Source of the DNA: Elusimicrobiota bacterium
Lineage (GTDB): Bacteria; Elusimicrobiota; UBA8919
DNA: 64,000 bases
NCBI GenBank assembly: GCA_016928195.1
Contig: JAFGLF010000044.1
Location: forward strand, 310,001 to 374,000
Direction: 5' to 3'
Shown here: one piece after another, positions 40,232 through 50,700 of the stretch
Layout of the letters: every line of letters begins with the position of its first letter
How positions within the stretch are numbered: position 1 is the stretch's first letter
Notes under the pieces: model-generated
Database searches by the model: none
What the model saw: only the letters and a program-made list of their open reading frames with translations
What the model was told of the DNA's origin: nothing
Program-made: the position numbers and the translations under genes

Positions 40232-43200
40232 TCAATCCCCTTTATTGAATCTTATCGTAACAGTTGTACCATTTTTATCACTTTTGACATCAAAACTGCC
40301 GTGCAATTGATTCTGTGAAAGGGTTTTAATAAGACGGTACCCGATACTTTTACTGTTTGAAACATCTAGCCCATCAGGCATTCCTACACCATCATCACTT
40401 ACAATCAATGTTATCTCTTTGTTTTTTGAACCCGAAATAGAAACATTTATTTTCCCTTTCTCTCTTTTAACAAATGCATATTTCAGGCTATTTGCAATAA
40501 GTTCGTTTATAATCAAACCGCATGGCATACTGAGATTTATGGGAAACCAGAGCTTATCAACATCAACCGAATAAGATAATTTCATTTTTCCCAAAGAATA
40601 CTGCATAATAAGGCTTCTTACCAGTTCTTCTATAAATTCCTTCATATTAACGTGCGAAATATCGCCGCCTTTATATAAATAAGTATGTATTAATGCTATC
40701 GCACTGATTCTGCTCATAGATTCTTTAAACATACTGATTACTTTTGGGTCATCAATTTTTTTCAATTGTATATTCATTAAACTAATTATAACCTGAAGAT
40801 TGTTTTTAACGCGATGCTGTATTTCCTGCAGAAGCACCTCTTTTTCATGAAGCGATCTTCTTATCTGTTCTTCCGACTTCTTACGTTCGGTAACATCATG
40901 TATAGAGACCAAACCTGCTAACTTTCCCTGATATTCAGTTCTTGTTCCGACTGCACTTATTATAATTTCCTTACCGTCTTTTCTTATAGTACGAAATTCA
41001 TTAACCTGTCTCAGATCATTTTCAAACATATCTTTTATAATAGTTTTGCCGGCCCGGTCTCTGTCTTCCGGATGAATAAAGTCAAGCGGACTCTTTCCGA
41101 TCGCATCATTCATAGAATCAAATTTATACATCTTTTCCAAAGCCCGATTAATAAGAACTATTTTCATAGTTTCAGCATCAAGAACAAACATACCATCAAG
41201 TGTACTGTCAAATAAAATTTTATATCTTTCTTCGCTTCCACGAAGAGCCTCTTCCGCTACCCTGCGTTCTGTAATATCGCGGCAGAGGGCAAGAATTTGT
41301 TTCTGCCCTTCCCATTCCAAGGGCACCACGCGTACTTCAACCGGGTATGTAGAACCGTCCTTACGGCAGTGGGTGCCCGTAACTGTAATGGGACCGGTTT
41401 TAACAAGGTTTTTCCATAACTCTGACAGTTTCCTCCGCTGCCATCCGACTTCTATATTACCTACCGATAATTTTAATAACTCATCTCTTGAATATCCCAA
41501 ACTTTGGCATACTTGCTTATTAACCTGAATTATTTTGCCGTTCAGATCGTGAAGAATCAATGAATCTCCCAAATGTTCTACTAGTTGCCTAAATCTTTCT
41601 TCACTTTTTTTAACTGCAATCCCGGCCTGCCTGCGGTCTTCCTCTACCGAGATGGCCGAAGCGACAATACCCATAAACTTCCTGTCTGCTTCGCTGGGAA
41701 CAAAATCTCTCTGATAGACAACACACAGAGCGCCTACATAGACATCTCCGCTCTTGACCGGCCATCCCACATAGGTCTGCAGCCCGTAAGCAATAACGTT
41801 AGGATCGGTTTTTGCATAATTAGTTTCAAGCAGGTTACGAACTACTAAGCATTGGTCTTTACCCTGCCGTATTACATCGTAACAAATACGACCTCCGGGT
41901 TTATCTATGGGTTTGTAATCAGAAGGGGTATTCCATTGTCCCCACGAACATAGCATTTCGCCGTCGAAACGGTTATAGAACGCACAGGATGCATCCAGAG
42001 TTTCTCCGCAAAGAGCGGTAAGGCGATTAATATTATCCAATGGGTCGGTCCCAAAGTTTACAAAACATTTATTTATATTTACCAGACGTTCTTCTGCATA
42101 TTTCCGAGCGGTAATATCCTTATCTACACCGCGGTATCCAATTAATCCCCCGTTCCGGTCCAATACAGGTACACCATTGGTCAGCAGACAAACTCTCCGT
42201 CCGTCTTTATGTATGTTCCATTTCTCCAAATCTTTAATTGGCTGTTTATTAGCAGAAATTTCTTTGAAAATTTTTGATAACCGGGCAGCCTCCTCAGGCG
42301 GCATAAGGTCAAAAGGTTTTTTACCAAGCAGTTCTTCCCACGAATAACCAAGAATATTTTCGACCTGTACAGAACAATATATATATCGGCCCCGTTTATC
42401 CATCTCCCACACCAAATCATTCATACTAAGGGTTATATCACGATACCGTTTCTCGCTTACTTTTAGCGCCTCCTCAACCTTTTTACGCTCGGTAATATCA
42501 TATGATATAATCTGAACCCCGTATATGTTATTATTCACATCATAAACAGGATTATGAGTTGACCAAAACCATTGTGGTCCTGACGGCAATTTTACAAAAG
42601 TCTCCTTTTCAATATTTATTCCTGTGTCAACTACCTGTCTGTAAATAGCGCAATACGAATCATCCAAACCGGGAATTACTTCAAATATTGACCTTCCCAC
42701 ACATTTCGCCGGTGTTAAACCCATATTCCTGGCCCCGACAGTATTAATCATAAGAACAATACCGTTTCTATCTACTATGGTAATAGGATTATGAGAACTT
42801 TCAAAAAGTGTTCGATACTTCTTCTCGCTCTGATGGAGTTCATCCTGTGCCTTCTTGCGGTCTGTAATGTCTCTAATAATCCTCCATATTCCTACAGGCC
42901 GGCCCTTTCTATCCCTAACAAGCCATCCCCTTACCGAAACAGGGAATACAGTCCCGTTTTTTGTAATACATTCTTTTTCAAATTCGTTGGAATAACCTCT
43001 TTTTAAAAACTGATTTTTAAGAATATTATCATTTAATTTATGCCATCTTTCAGGTGTCAGCTGGCGATAATACAGTTTTTTTATTTCTTCCATCTTATAA
43101 CCAAGCATATTTACATAGGCATGATTGGCATCCAAGACCTTGCCCTGCATATCAGTAAAGACTATCCCATCCATACTGGACCTGAATAATGCCCGGTGTT

Positions 43201-44026
43201 TATTTTCGCTTTCATATATACTATCTTTTGCTATCTTGCGATTTATTATTATTCCTAACTGTTCTGTAATAGCATTCAAAAGAGATTTTTCCTCTTTTGT
43301 AAAATAATTACCATTTGTAAATTTTGGTCTTTCTTTTAAACAGAAAACATTCACAACACCGACCTTTTTTCTGTCCACAATAATACTGCTGCTCTGCTTC
43401 CATTTGGTTTTCTTGTAGTTACCTGTCTGAAATTTTTTATCGCCATAAATAATCTGAGCACATGTAATCTTCGGATATTCCCAGGCAGGAGGAATCATAT
43501 TAACAGTTCTTTTAAATATTTCTTCCATTGAGATATCGGTTATTTCAATAAGTTTGGAAAGATTATAAAGACACCTGAGCTCCTTTACCCTTTTTTCAAC
43601 ATCATGACACAATTGAGTACGCCAGACGATATCACGTGATACAATAACAAGGTTTAAAGGTTTCCCTGAAGAGTCATTCAATACGGAAGCGCTTAGTTCC
43701 ATGGGGAACACTTCTCCATCCTTTCTAACCGCATGATACTGTGCATATTTCAGATAGCCCGTATTTATACATTTCTTAATATCATTCCTGGCAAGTTTAC
43801 GTTCTTCGGGTACGATAAAATCGAAAAAAGTCTTTTTAGAAGCAATAAACTTCTTAGCATTCGGAAATTTATACATCCATGCCGCACAGTTATTAACTTC
43901 TATAAACTTTCCTTTAAGATCCGTTATACAAATTGCTTCCGGTGATGTTTTAAAAATGAGCCGCTGTTTTTCTTCGCTCTTTAAAAGTTTATCTTTAAGC
44001 TTCTGGTTAGATTTATTCTTTCTCAT
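40232..44026 (-). CDS. Multi-PAS/GAF sensor histidine kinase, HisKA_2 type
   Basis: This 1264-residue protein has no clear membrane helix. I see a PAS domain at about 20-130, a GAF-like region at 145-270, PAS domains near 275-395, 400-515 and 520-640, a GAF domain near 650-805 (FVNFGTDPLDNINRL, CEDV-type cysteine region), and PAS domains near 815-930 and 935-1060. The HisKA_2 phosphoacceptor EIQHRVKNNLQVIISLMN lies at about 1073-1090, followed by a HATPase domain (LIINELIANSLKYAF, VSDDGVGMP). HisKA_2 kinases commonly pair with stand-alone receivers, as here. The signals sensed are unknown. Confidence 0.92.
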   Translation of the reverse strand: MRKNKSNQKLKDKLLKSEEKQRLIFKTSPEAICITDLKGKFIEVNNCAAWMYKFPNAKKFIASKKTFFDFIVPEERKLARNDIKKCINTGYLKYAQYHAVRKDGEVFPMELSASVLNDSSGKPLNLVIVSRDIVWRTQLCHDVEKRVKELRCLYNLSKLIEITDISMEEIFKRTVNMIPPAWEYPKITCAQIIYGDKKFQTGNYKKTKWKQSSSIIVDRKKVGVVNVFCLKERPKFTNGNYFTKEEKSLLNAITEQLGIIINRKIAKDSIYESENKHRALFRSSMDGIVFTDMQGKVLDANHAYVNMLGYKMEEIKKLYYRQLTPERWHKLNDNILKNQFLKRGYSNEFEKECITKNGTVFPVSVRGWLVRDRKGRPVGIWRIIRDITDRKKAQDELHQSEKKYRTLFESSHNPITIVDRNGIVLMINTVGARNMGLTPAKCVGRSIFEVIPGLDDSYCAIYRQVVDTGINIEKETFVKLPSGPQWFWSTHNPVYDVNNNIYGVQIISYDITERKKVEEALKVSEKRYRDITLSMNDLVWEMDKRGRYIYCSVQVENILGYSWEELLGKKPFDLMPPEEAARLSKIFKEISANKQPIKDLEKWNIHKDGRRVCLLTNGVPVLDRNGGLIGYRGVDKDITARKYAEERLVNINKCFVNFGTDPLDNINRLTALCGETLDASCAFYNRFDGEMLCSWGQWNTPSDYKPIDKPGGRICYDVIRQGKDQCLVVRNLLETNYAKTDPNVIAYGLQTYVGWPVKSGDVYVGALCVVYQRDFVPSEADRKFMGIVASAISVEEDRRQAGIAVKKSEERFRQLVEHLGDSLILHDLNGKIIQVNKQVCQSLGYSRDELLKLSVGNIEVGWQRRKLSELWKNLVKTGPITVTGTHCRKDGSTYPVEVRVVPLEWEGQKQILALCRDITERRVAEEALRGSEERYKILFDSTLDGMFVLDAETMKIVLINRALEKMYKFDSMNDAIGKSPLDFIHPEDRDRAGKTIIKDMFENDLRQVNEFRTIRKDGKEIIISAVGTRTEYQGKLAGLVSIHDVTERKKSEEQIRRSLHEKEVLLQEIQHRVKNNLQVIISLMNIQLKKIDDPKVISMFKESMSRISAIALIHTYLYKGGDISHVNMKEFIEELVRSLIMQYSLGKMKLSYSVDVDKLWFPINLSMPCGLIINELIANSLKYAFVKREKGKINVSISGSKNKEITLIVSDDGVGMPDGLDVSNSKSIGYRLIKTLSQNQLHGSFDVKSDKNGTTVTIRFNKGD

Positions 44027-44050
44027 AGGTTGTTTGTTACAAGTTAAAAC

Positions 44051-44121
44051 AGCGGGTGATGGGAATCGAACCCACGTATCCAGCTTGGAAGGCTAGTGTT
44101 CTACCATTGAACTACACCCGC
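44051..44121 (-). tRNA. tRNA-Gly (UCC)
   Basis: A 71-nt cloverleaf: acceptor GCGGGTG/CACCCGC, anticodon arm CTAGC-CTTCCAA-GCTGG (anticodon TCC), T-arm GTGGGTTCGATTCCCAT, discriminator T. A promoter lies about 80 bases upstream, with an inverted repeat between. Confidence 0.95.
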
Positions 44122-44129
44122 ATTAAAAT

Positions 44130-44200
44130 CAGTGCAATAGTGCAAAAGTTAAAAGAGCAAAAGTAACTTCTGCTCTTATGCTCTCTTGCTCTGTTTTAAA
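44130..44200. repeat. AGTGCAATAGTGCAAAAG / TGCTCTTATGCTC inverted repeat
   Basis: GTGCAATAGTGCAAAAGTTAAAAGAGC faces TTCTGCTCTTATGCTCTCTTGC. It lies between the promoter at 44203-44231 and tRNA-Gly, so it would be in the tRNA leader. Confidence 0.65.
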
Positions 44201-44202
44201 GT

Positions 44203-44231
44203 ATTTTATATAAAAATTTTTATATTGTCAA
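44203..44231 (-). promoter_or_regulatory. Promoter for tRNA-Gly (and probably the downstream kinase)
   Basis: TTGACA (44226-44231), 17-base spacer and TAAAAT (44203-44208) on the minus strand. From 44232 to the end of the next gene at 44320 nothing else is recognisable. Confidence 0.8.
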
Positions 44232-44319
44232 GGTCTACATTTGGAAATAGATAGAACAAAGGGGAGTAAGACAAACAGCTAGTTTTTACTGTTCCGCTAT
44301 TCATAGGAACTTAATAAAA

Positions 44320-45561
44320 CTACATTATCCAGCCGTTTCTTGTTTTTTCTTCATTCAGCAGCTTCTGTGCTTTTGAAATCATATCTGAAGGAATTGCAGG
44401 ATGAGATATTTTACAAATATTATTAACCGAAACAATTGCTGCTTTTTTAACTTTAATATCACTATCCTTAATTAATCCCAATAAAATTTCAAATGTTTCC
44501 ATATTTAAAATACTGTCTATAATTTTCACACAATCATATCTCAATCCCGGCTGAGGACTTTTTGCAAGGCGCAAAATATTTCTAACTGCTTCTTCTCTGT
44601 TTACATTCATAATCGTTTTTATAGAAAGTGTCATCTTTTGTATAATTTGTTTCGAATACTCTTCCTTTTTTAACTCATCGGATATTGTATTCAGAGTTTT
44701 TTCCTCTTCGATTGTTGCTTCAAACCGCTGTCGTGCGGTTTCTCCGGCTTTTTCAGTTACCGTTTTCTTTTCCGCCATTTGAATCTTTGCCTTTTCAGCC
44801 ATCTCCCTTTTCAATTCCAATATGGCAGAATCCGTGTTCTTTTTTATATTATCCATCTCTTTTCTAAATTTAGCCTCTTCCTCTGCACGAATCTTATCTT
44901 CCAACTCCTTCCTTCTGGCAGCAACCTTTTTCTTTATCCATATATAGCAGATAAAAATAAGAGCAAATAAAATTAAACCTGAAGTTATACTCAAAACCAA
45001 AAAATGCTCTTTTAAAGAACCAATTATCTGTTCTATTGTATTCTTCTCATTATCCAAAGGGACCTGCTCAATAACAACCGGCTCTTCGGTTTTTTTTACA
45101 TCTTTTTTAATCTTTTTTTTCGTTACAGGCCGGACTTTCTTTTTCGGCACAGCATTCTTTACAGTTCCAACAGCCCCTTCAGTCTGCTGCGGCGGACCCG
45201 TGATTGGCATTCCTTTTATTATTTTCTGCAGTTCATTTACTTTCTCATCATCCGGGAAAAGTTCTTTTGCTCTTTTAATATATATATCTGCTTTCCAAGA
45301 GTTACTTTTCATTATTTGCTTTTCAGTTCCTTCAATCAAAACCTTCTTAAGAAACCTCTTTGCCTTTGTATGATTTGGACTCAAAGAAAGCGTCTGTTCA
45401 AAAAGTGCTATTGCACCGTCATAATCACCTTTGACATATTTATCAATGCCTGAATTAAAATATATTTCGGAATCAATCTCACAATAGAGACAGGTAGATA
45501 GGTAGATAGGTAGATAGGTAAATAAGCAAATAAGTATTAACCATCTCATAACTTTTTTCAT
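44320..45561 (-). CDS. TPR and HEAT-like repeat protein with internal membrane helix
   Basis: This 413-residue protein starts with a signal-like segment (WLILICLFTYLPIYLSTCLYC), the second part of which is encoded by an 8-nt tandem repeat (45491-45524). TPR-like helices follow (YFNSGIDKYVKGDYDGAIALF, about 33-53; AKRFLKKVL). Next come a basic linker, a second hydrophobic helix (about 188-210), a coiled coil (about 215-290) and HEAT-like C-terminal repeats (NILRLAKSPQPGLRYDCVKII). The start follows GGAGTA. It overlaps no gene but lies two bases after the PorV-like gene, implying one transcript. Its role is probably in the envelope or a scaffold, not assignable further. Confidence 0.65.
   Translation of the reverse strand: MKKVMRWLILICLFTYLPIYLSTCLYCEIDSEIYFNSGIDKYVKGDYDGAIALFEQTLSLSPNHTKAKRFLKKVLIEGTEKQIMKSNSWKADIYIKRAKELFPDDEKVNELQKIIKGMPITGPPQQTEGAVGTVKNAVPKKKVRPVTKKKIKKDVKKTEEPVVIEQVPLDNEKNTIEQIIGSLKEHFLVLSITSGLILFALIFICYIWIKKKVAARRKELEDKIRAEEEAKFRKEMDNIKKNTDSAILELKREMAEKAKIQMAEKKTVTEKAGETARQRFEATIEEEKTLNTISDELKKEEYSKQIIQKMTLSIKTIMNVNREEAVRNILRLAKSPQPGLRYDCVKIIDSILNMETFEILLGLIKDSDIKVKKAAIVSVNNICKISHPAIPSDMISKAQKLLNEEKTRNGWIM
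45491..45524. repeat. 8-nt tandem repeat in a signal peptide
   Basis: GGTAGATA is repeated about four times in tandem inside the 5' end of the 413-residue gene. The unit is not a multiple of three, so a change in copy number would shift the frame. Confidence 0.8.
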
Positions 45562-45563
45562 TA

Positions 45564-47183
45564 TTACTCCATCATATCTATGGTAGTTTGCACTCTTTTT
45601 AAAAGTTCCAGAATATTTTTATCGTCAGGTTTTATTTTTATTGCTTCAATTAGTTCGTACTTTGCGTTTTGATATTTCTGCTTTGTTATATAATCCTGTG
45701 CTTTTGACTGATGAAACAAAACCTGAGCATCAGAATGATTATTATCCATCTGAATTACCTCTTCCGATTTTTCAGCTGCTTTTATAAACTCTCCCTTTTC
45801 GTAAAACTCCACCGCTTTCAGATATATATCGTTTATTGCAGCCGATTCATGTCCTTCTGTGATTTTTCTAAAAAGTATCTCCGCCTCCTTATTATTTGGG
45901 TTTTCCTTAAGTATTTTTTTTATTATATTTACAGCTTTGTCAAATTCTTTTTTTTCATAGTATTTCTGGGCATCTAATAGCATTTCGGATAACTTCTTTT
46001 CCTTTCTGGTTCTCTGCAAATCACGTGCAAGTTTTTCTTTCTCCGCCTGAATATCCTCCCATTTACTTTTTAAGTCTGCATCGCTCAGCATAAGTTTTTC
46101 GATTTTTTCTTTTTCGTATTCAAAAGTTTTTTTATCGTCGCTTAATTTCCTTTTTTCATCAACAATCCTCTGTACAACTTTTTCAAAGTTTTCCCTATTC
46201 TCCTTCAGCATTCTGGCAGCTTGTTTCTGCGCCTTTGTTGCCTCTATCCCGAATCTCAAAGCAACTGAAAATCTATGAGTAATATCCAGCGTATGTAACG
46301 AAACCGCATAGTCAAGCGAAAACCGTTCGTCCCGCATTCCGACACCGCAGGTCACCTCTTTATAATTAACACCTGCCCTTAAAAAAAAGGTTTTATAGCT
46401 GTATTCCGAACCTAAAAACCATCTGGGCACCACCTTTACCGACATATCATCAAAAGCTAAGTCGCCACACAGGAAAAAATCACCATAAACCTGCTGCATA
46501 AGCCCAAAACGCAGAGATACAGGAAGTTTATCTCCTCCTAGTTTAAACGGAATTACGTTTTTTGCAGCAATCCCGAATTTTATATCACTTCTGTCAGAAA
46601 CAAGTCCTATATCAGCAGAAAATGCACGTGCTGTAAAATCATCGATATTCTGGGATAAAAACTTTACATTTACTCCTGCACTGGTCATAGCTCCCACCAT
46701 ACCGGCATAAGTAAAATTAAATACCGACTCCTGTGATGAAAAATCGTATAGGGTTTCTCCTATAGAATTTGTTTTCTCTATATCACCCGTAGAAAGTACA
46801 CCTATAGAACCTGCGATTGTTTCCTGTCCTGTCACAGGAGATGCGTAACTAATATACGTAAATTTTGTTCCGTAGAAAAGCGGGGTATAGAAAAATGAAA
46901 CCTCATTATAAATAAGTGAGGCAACATTCGCCGGATTATAATAAGAGGCAGCAGCCGAACCGGTAACCGCCGTTGCTGCACCTGCCCTTGCAGAACTTCC
47001 GGCATCCGGATAAAATGTCAAAAGATATTCGGCTGCAAGCCCTGAGTTATCTTTTGCATATAGACGGTCCGAAGTCCAAAGTCCAAAGTTCAAAGTCAAT
47101 AACAAAGCAAAAAATACAAATATAAATCTTATATTTTTATCCAGGACATTGGACACCAGACATTGGACAATTATTATATTCAT
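45564..47183 (-). CDS. PorV/PorQ-like outer-membrane protein with coiled coil and TPRs
   Basis: This 539-residue protein has a signal peptide (about 20-44, FIFVFFALLLTLNFGLW) encoded partly by a simple repeat. A beta-barrel domain of the PorV/PorQ/UPF0164 type spans about 50-315 (AGAATAVTGSAAASYYNPANVA, IAGSIGVLSTGDIEKTN, VSLRFGLMQQV). A coiled coil follows (about 318-400, EKEKIEKLMLSDADLKSKWE). TPR-like helices run from about 395 to the end (YYEKKEFDKAVNIIKKIL, FYEKGEFIKAAEKSEEV). PorV proteins work with type 9 secretion in Bacteroidetes; in other phyla this barrel is common and the secretion link is uncertain. It lies between a receiver-only regulator and the TPR/HEAT gene. Confidence 0.75.
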   Translation of the reverse strand: MNIIIVQCLVSNVLDKNIRFIFVFFALLLTLNFGLWTSDRLYAKDNSGLAAEYLLTFYPDAGSSARAGAATAVTGSAAASYYNPANVASLIYNEVSFFYTPLFYGTKFTYISYASPVTGQETIAGSIGVLSTGDIEKTNSIGETLYDFSSQESVFNFTYAGMVGAMTSAGVNVKFLSQNIDDFTARAFSADIGLVSDRSDIKFGIAAKNVIPFKLGGDKLPVSLRFGLMQQVYGDFFLCGDLAFDDMSVKVVPRWFLGSEYSYKTFFLRAGVNYKEVTCGVGMRDERFSLDYAVSLHTLDITHRFSVALRFGIEATKAQKQAARMLKENRENFEKVVQRIVDEKRKLSDDKKTFEYEKEKIEKLMLSDADLKSKWEDIQAEKEKLARDLQRTRKEKKLSEMLLDAQKYYEKKEFDKAVNIIKKILKENPNNKEAEILFRKITEGHESAAINDIYLKAVEFYEKGEFIKAAEKSEEVIQMDNNHSDAQVLFHQSKAQDYITKQKYQNAKYELIEAIKIKPDDKNILELLKRVQTTIDMME

Positions 47184-47197
47184 TTCTCTTAATAGGC

Positions 47198-47593
47198 CTA
47201 TTTAAAAACATTTCTTATTTTTTCAGAAAGTTCCTTTATATTAAACGGCTTCTCAAGATAATCAACTACCGAAACATCCTTTCTCGCCATAATAATTTCT
47301 CTTAAATGCCCTTTTCCTGTAATTATAATAACTGGAATATCTTTTGTTTCAGAATTTTCTTTAAGCTTAATATTCAAAGAATGACCGTCAAGTTTGGGCA
47401 TCATTATATCCAGAACAACCAAATCCGGCTTTTCTCCAATAATCTTTTCAAATGCTTCCAACCCGTCATGTGCACCCATTACCTCATATCCTTCCTTTTC
47501 AAGATACATAGAAATCAAATCCACAATATCTTTTTCATCATCCACAACAAGAATTTTTTTTCCGCCACAGGCGGATTTCATTTCATTTAACAT
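47198..47593 (-). CDS. Receiver-domain response regulator
   Basis: This 131-residue stand-alone receiver has ILVVDDEKDIV, phosphoacceptor LVVLDIMMPKLDG, VIIITGKGH and the lysine in DYLEKPFN. The N-terminal residues SACGG (7-11) are encoded by the palindrome TCCGCCTGTGGCGGA (47561-47575), placed just before the receiver fold. A second in-frame methionine (residue 5) also lies before it, so both starts include the palindrome. The start follows GGAG. It precedes the PorV-like gene. No output domain is present. Confidence 0.88.
   Translation of the reverse strand: MLNEMKSACGGKKILVVDDEKDIVDLISMYLEKEGYEVMGAHDGLEAFEKIIGEKPDLVVLDIMMPKLDGHSLNIKLKENSETKDIPVIIITGKGHLREIIMARKDVSVVDYLEKPFNIKELSEKIRNVFK
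47561..47575. repeat. TCCGCC-family palindrome inside a response regulator gene
   Basis: TCCGCC-ACA-GGCGGA reads in frame as SACGG on the minus strand. The arms are identical to those of the ruvC insertion. Confidence 0.75.
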
Positions 47594-47628
47594 AATCGTT
47601 TAGCTCCTTAACGCAAATTATCGCTAAT

Positions 47629-47755
47629 CCCTGTCTGACAGCAGGCAGGTAACGCTGATATTCACGAATATTTGCCCGCCGTGGCGGACATTTCTATGTG
47701 TTTCTATTGCATTTCTACCGTGTTTCAGATCCCGAATCAAGTTCGGGATGACCCT
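47629..47755. repeat. Mixed intergenic repeats between the kelch gene and the regulator
   Basis: CTGTCTGACAGCAGGCAGG hairpin, a variant of the 28-nt TTCGCG palindrome (47651-47675), CCCGCCGTGGCGG (47675-47688), the GAAACACATAG-family words, and ATCCCGAA-TCAAG-TTCGGGAT (47729-47749). Confidence 0.65.
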
Positions 47756-47760
47756 TCGGG

Positions 47761-50700
47761 TCACTTGATTACTGCTATTTTTCTTATTTCTTTTTCATCG
47801 TCCATCTTGACTTCCAGAATATATACACCGTTTGCCACAACTATACCGTTGCCGTTTTTACCGTCCCATGTCAATTCGTTTGTATAGCCCTCGGCACAGC
47901 CTATTGCCCCCTCAACACCTGCATCTATGTTTGTTTTGAATACCAAGTCGCCGACAAGATTAAAAATACAGAATGTTACATCCTCAGATTCAGTCAATAC
48001 ATATTTTATAGTTGTGCTTTCTATCTCCGGGTTAAACGGATTAGGGAAATTCATTATATTAGAAACCTTTTTAGTCGGGACAACCGATGCAACAGTTGTA
48101 TAATATGAAAAATGTTCAACATTAACCTTTACCTGTTTATTTGTCCTGTCATTAATCTGCTGAGCTTTCGGAAATTCCCATTTATTCTTTGTTTCGTTTA
48201 AATATGCAATACGTATATTATCTGCCTTTACATCTGAACCATCCAGATATCCGTCATTATTATCGTCAATATATTTAAACCTAACACTGGCGTTAACAGG
48301 AATGGATTGGGGATTACCGCTGCCGTCATAAGCGGTTATATTATAAACAGACTGGTTTAAACATTTTATAAGACGGTCTGAAATGGATTTTCTCGATGCA
48401 GCGGTAAATTCCGAGTTTGTGTTTTCAATTTTAACATAGTAATTTTCAGGCAAACCCTGTGAAATTTCCACACGGACCTTACCGTCGTCAGAATCATCCT
48501 TGCTCCAGGAAACAAGAAAGGAAAACATATCGGATACCGTCTTAGAATTGAACGGGTCTATTGCTTCAACTTTCCAGTAATATGTTACCTCTTCAATCAG
48601 ATCGGTAGGAGTGTATTCTGTTTCAGTGATATCGGGCACCGTGGTTTGATAAACAAAATATATACTGGATGAATAATAAAGGGTATATGTCAGAAAATCT
48701 TCGGTGTTTGGGTCCGTTGATTCCTGCCAGACAAATTTTAAACTGCCGATACTATTATAAGAACCATTCAGGGGTAAAACCAGTACCGGAGCAGAAGGGC
48801 CTTCATTGTCGTTATTAACCTCAAAATCTGACTCCGACGAATCGAAACCGGAAAGATTGGGATTTCCGTTATCAGTTGCTGTAACTTTTATACGGTATTT
48901 CGGGGAATTCTGGAAAGAAGCTGTATTCCAAAGATAACTGGTTTCTGTAATATTTTGTGCAATTTCTATATCGTATGTAACCCCTGAATTGGTAGAGGCA
49001 TAAATCGTAAAAATATGGTTATCAGCCAGATTGGCATCGGAAACGGTAAAGCTTATCGTATAATTGCCGTTAATTTTTTCAGAACCGTTGGGCTGTGTCA
49101 AGGTTAAAACCGGCGCTTCGTTAGGATTATTAACAGTAAAAACTGCATTGGATACATCACTACCTTCAAGACCCCTTGCATCGTATGCAACAACCTTTAT
49201 TATATGGGTTGCAGAATTTATGACATTTTTTGTATTCCATGAATAAGAGGTTGTTCCGTCGGCGAGACCGGATGCAACGGTGGTATTAAAATTGACACCG
49301 TCTGAGGAATCATAGATAGTAAATGTATGAGTATCATCCAAAGGATAAGGGTCGGAATATTCCCATGATATGACCCTATTCCCTGAAAATGTTTCTGCTC
49401 CGTCCGGAGATTTTACAGTTACGGACGGTTCGGCATTGGTCATACAAAATGGGGACGTTGCTGAAATTACGGAGGTATTACCGGTATCATCCTGGGTTTT
49501 TACAGAAAAGTAGTACGTAGTTGAATTATCCAGTCCGTCAACTGTATATGTCTGTATTTCTCCGGGTGTAATGGCAACACTTGTAATCGTTTTTTCGTCT
49601 GAGGAATTCTGGTCCCAGTCATTTTCGGTTAAAATCGAATATGTTGAATACCTTACATAATACTTTCCTGATGCTATACTCCCGGAAAAATCGTCTCTTC
49701 CGGGAGCATACCACGAAAGATTGATTGTCCCGTTTAACGTACCAATAGAAGCACTGAATGATGTCACTGCAGCAGGAGGTATTGTATCGATATAAAGTGT
49801 GTAGGAGGATGCCCATTGCGAATAGTTTGAACCGTCCCAGGCACGCACCCTCCAGAAATATGTTCCGTGAGGCAATATAGTAGTTGTGGAATATGATATT
49901 CCTGCAATATTGGAAGATGTTATTACCTGGGATAAAAAGTCACCACTATCGTCGATTTCTATACTATATGCAAGCGAATCATTGTCGTCATCCGAAGTTT
50001 CATACCAGCCAAAAACAGGTGTCGTATTACTTGTTGAAAAACCATTTACAGGAGAAGCAAGCGACGGTTTTATGGGACTTCTATTAAAATTTACGATTGC
50101 ACTCTGTAGTGTTCCCGAAAGAGGTAATTCGCTTGTATCAAAATAAAACTTAAGTTTCAGATATCTGTTATTGTCGTGCGTAGTGCCGATTGAAAGAGGA
50201 GTTCCTACATATTCGTACTTTGTACCTGTTGTATTATCCCAGCCTTTAAACTCAGAATAACTGATATTGTCGGCAGAGGACGCAACCTGGAATTTCAACG
50301 TAGTATTTGCAGGTACTCCGCTCTGGTTAGGTGCTTCAACCGAAAGCCAGTAGAGTTCTGTTGAGTAGGGAACATCAAAATATTTTGTTACGTAAACACC
50401 AGACGAACGGAAAACATAATTATAGTAATTATTCTGGACACCGCTACTATCACCGCCGAATAAAAACGCTTTTTGTAAAGAAGATATATAATTTACACTA
50501 AAACCGTACTTTGCCGAGGGAACAGATGCAGGCTGTATCCCTGACCATTTATTTGCAGTATAGGAGTAAAACCAAACCTTGTTATCCGATACATTGTACC
50601 CGCCGAATAATACACTGCTCTGGTTTTTTGAATCATAAAACATTCCTCCGCCGCTCCGTGCCGGAGACGGACTTGCACCCGGGGCTCTATCGGCCCAAGT

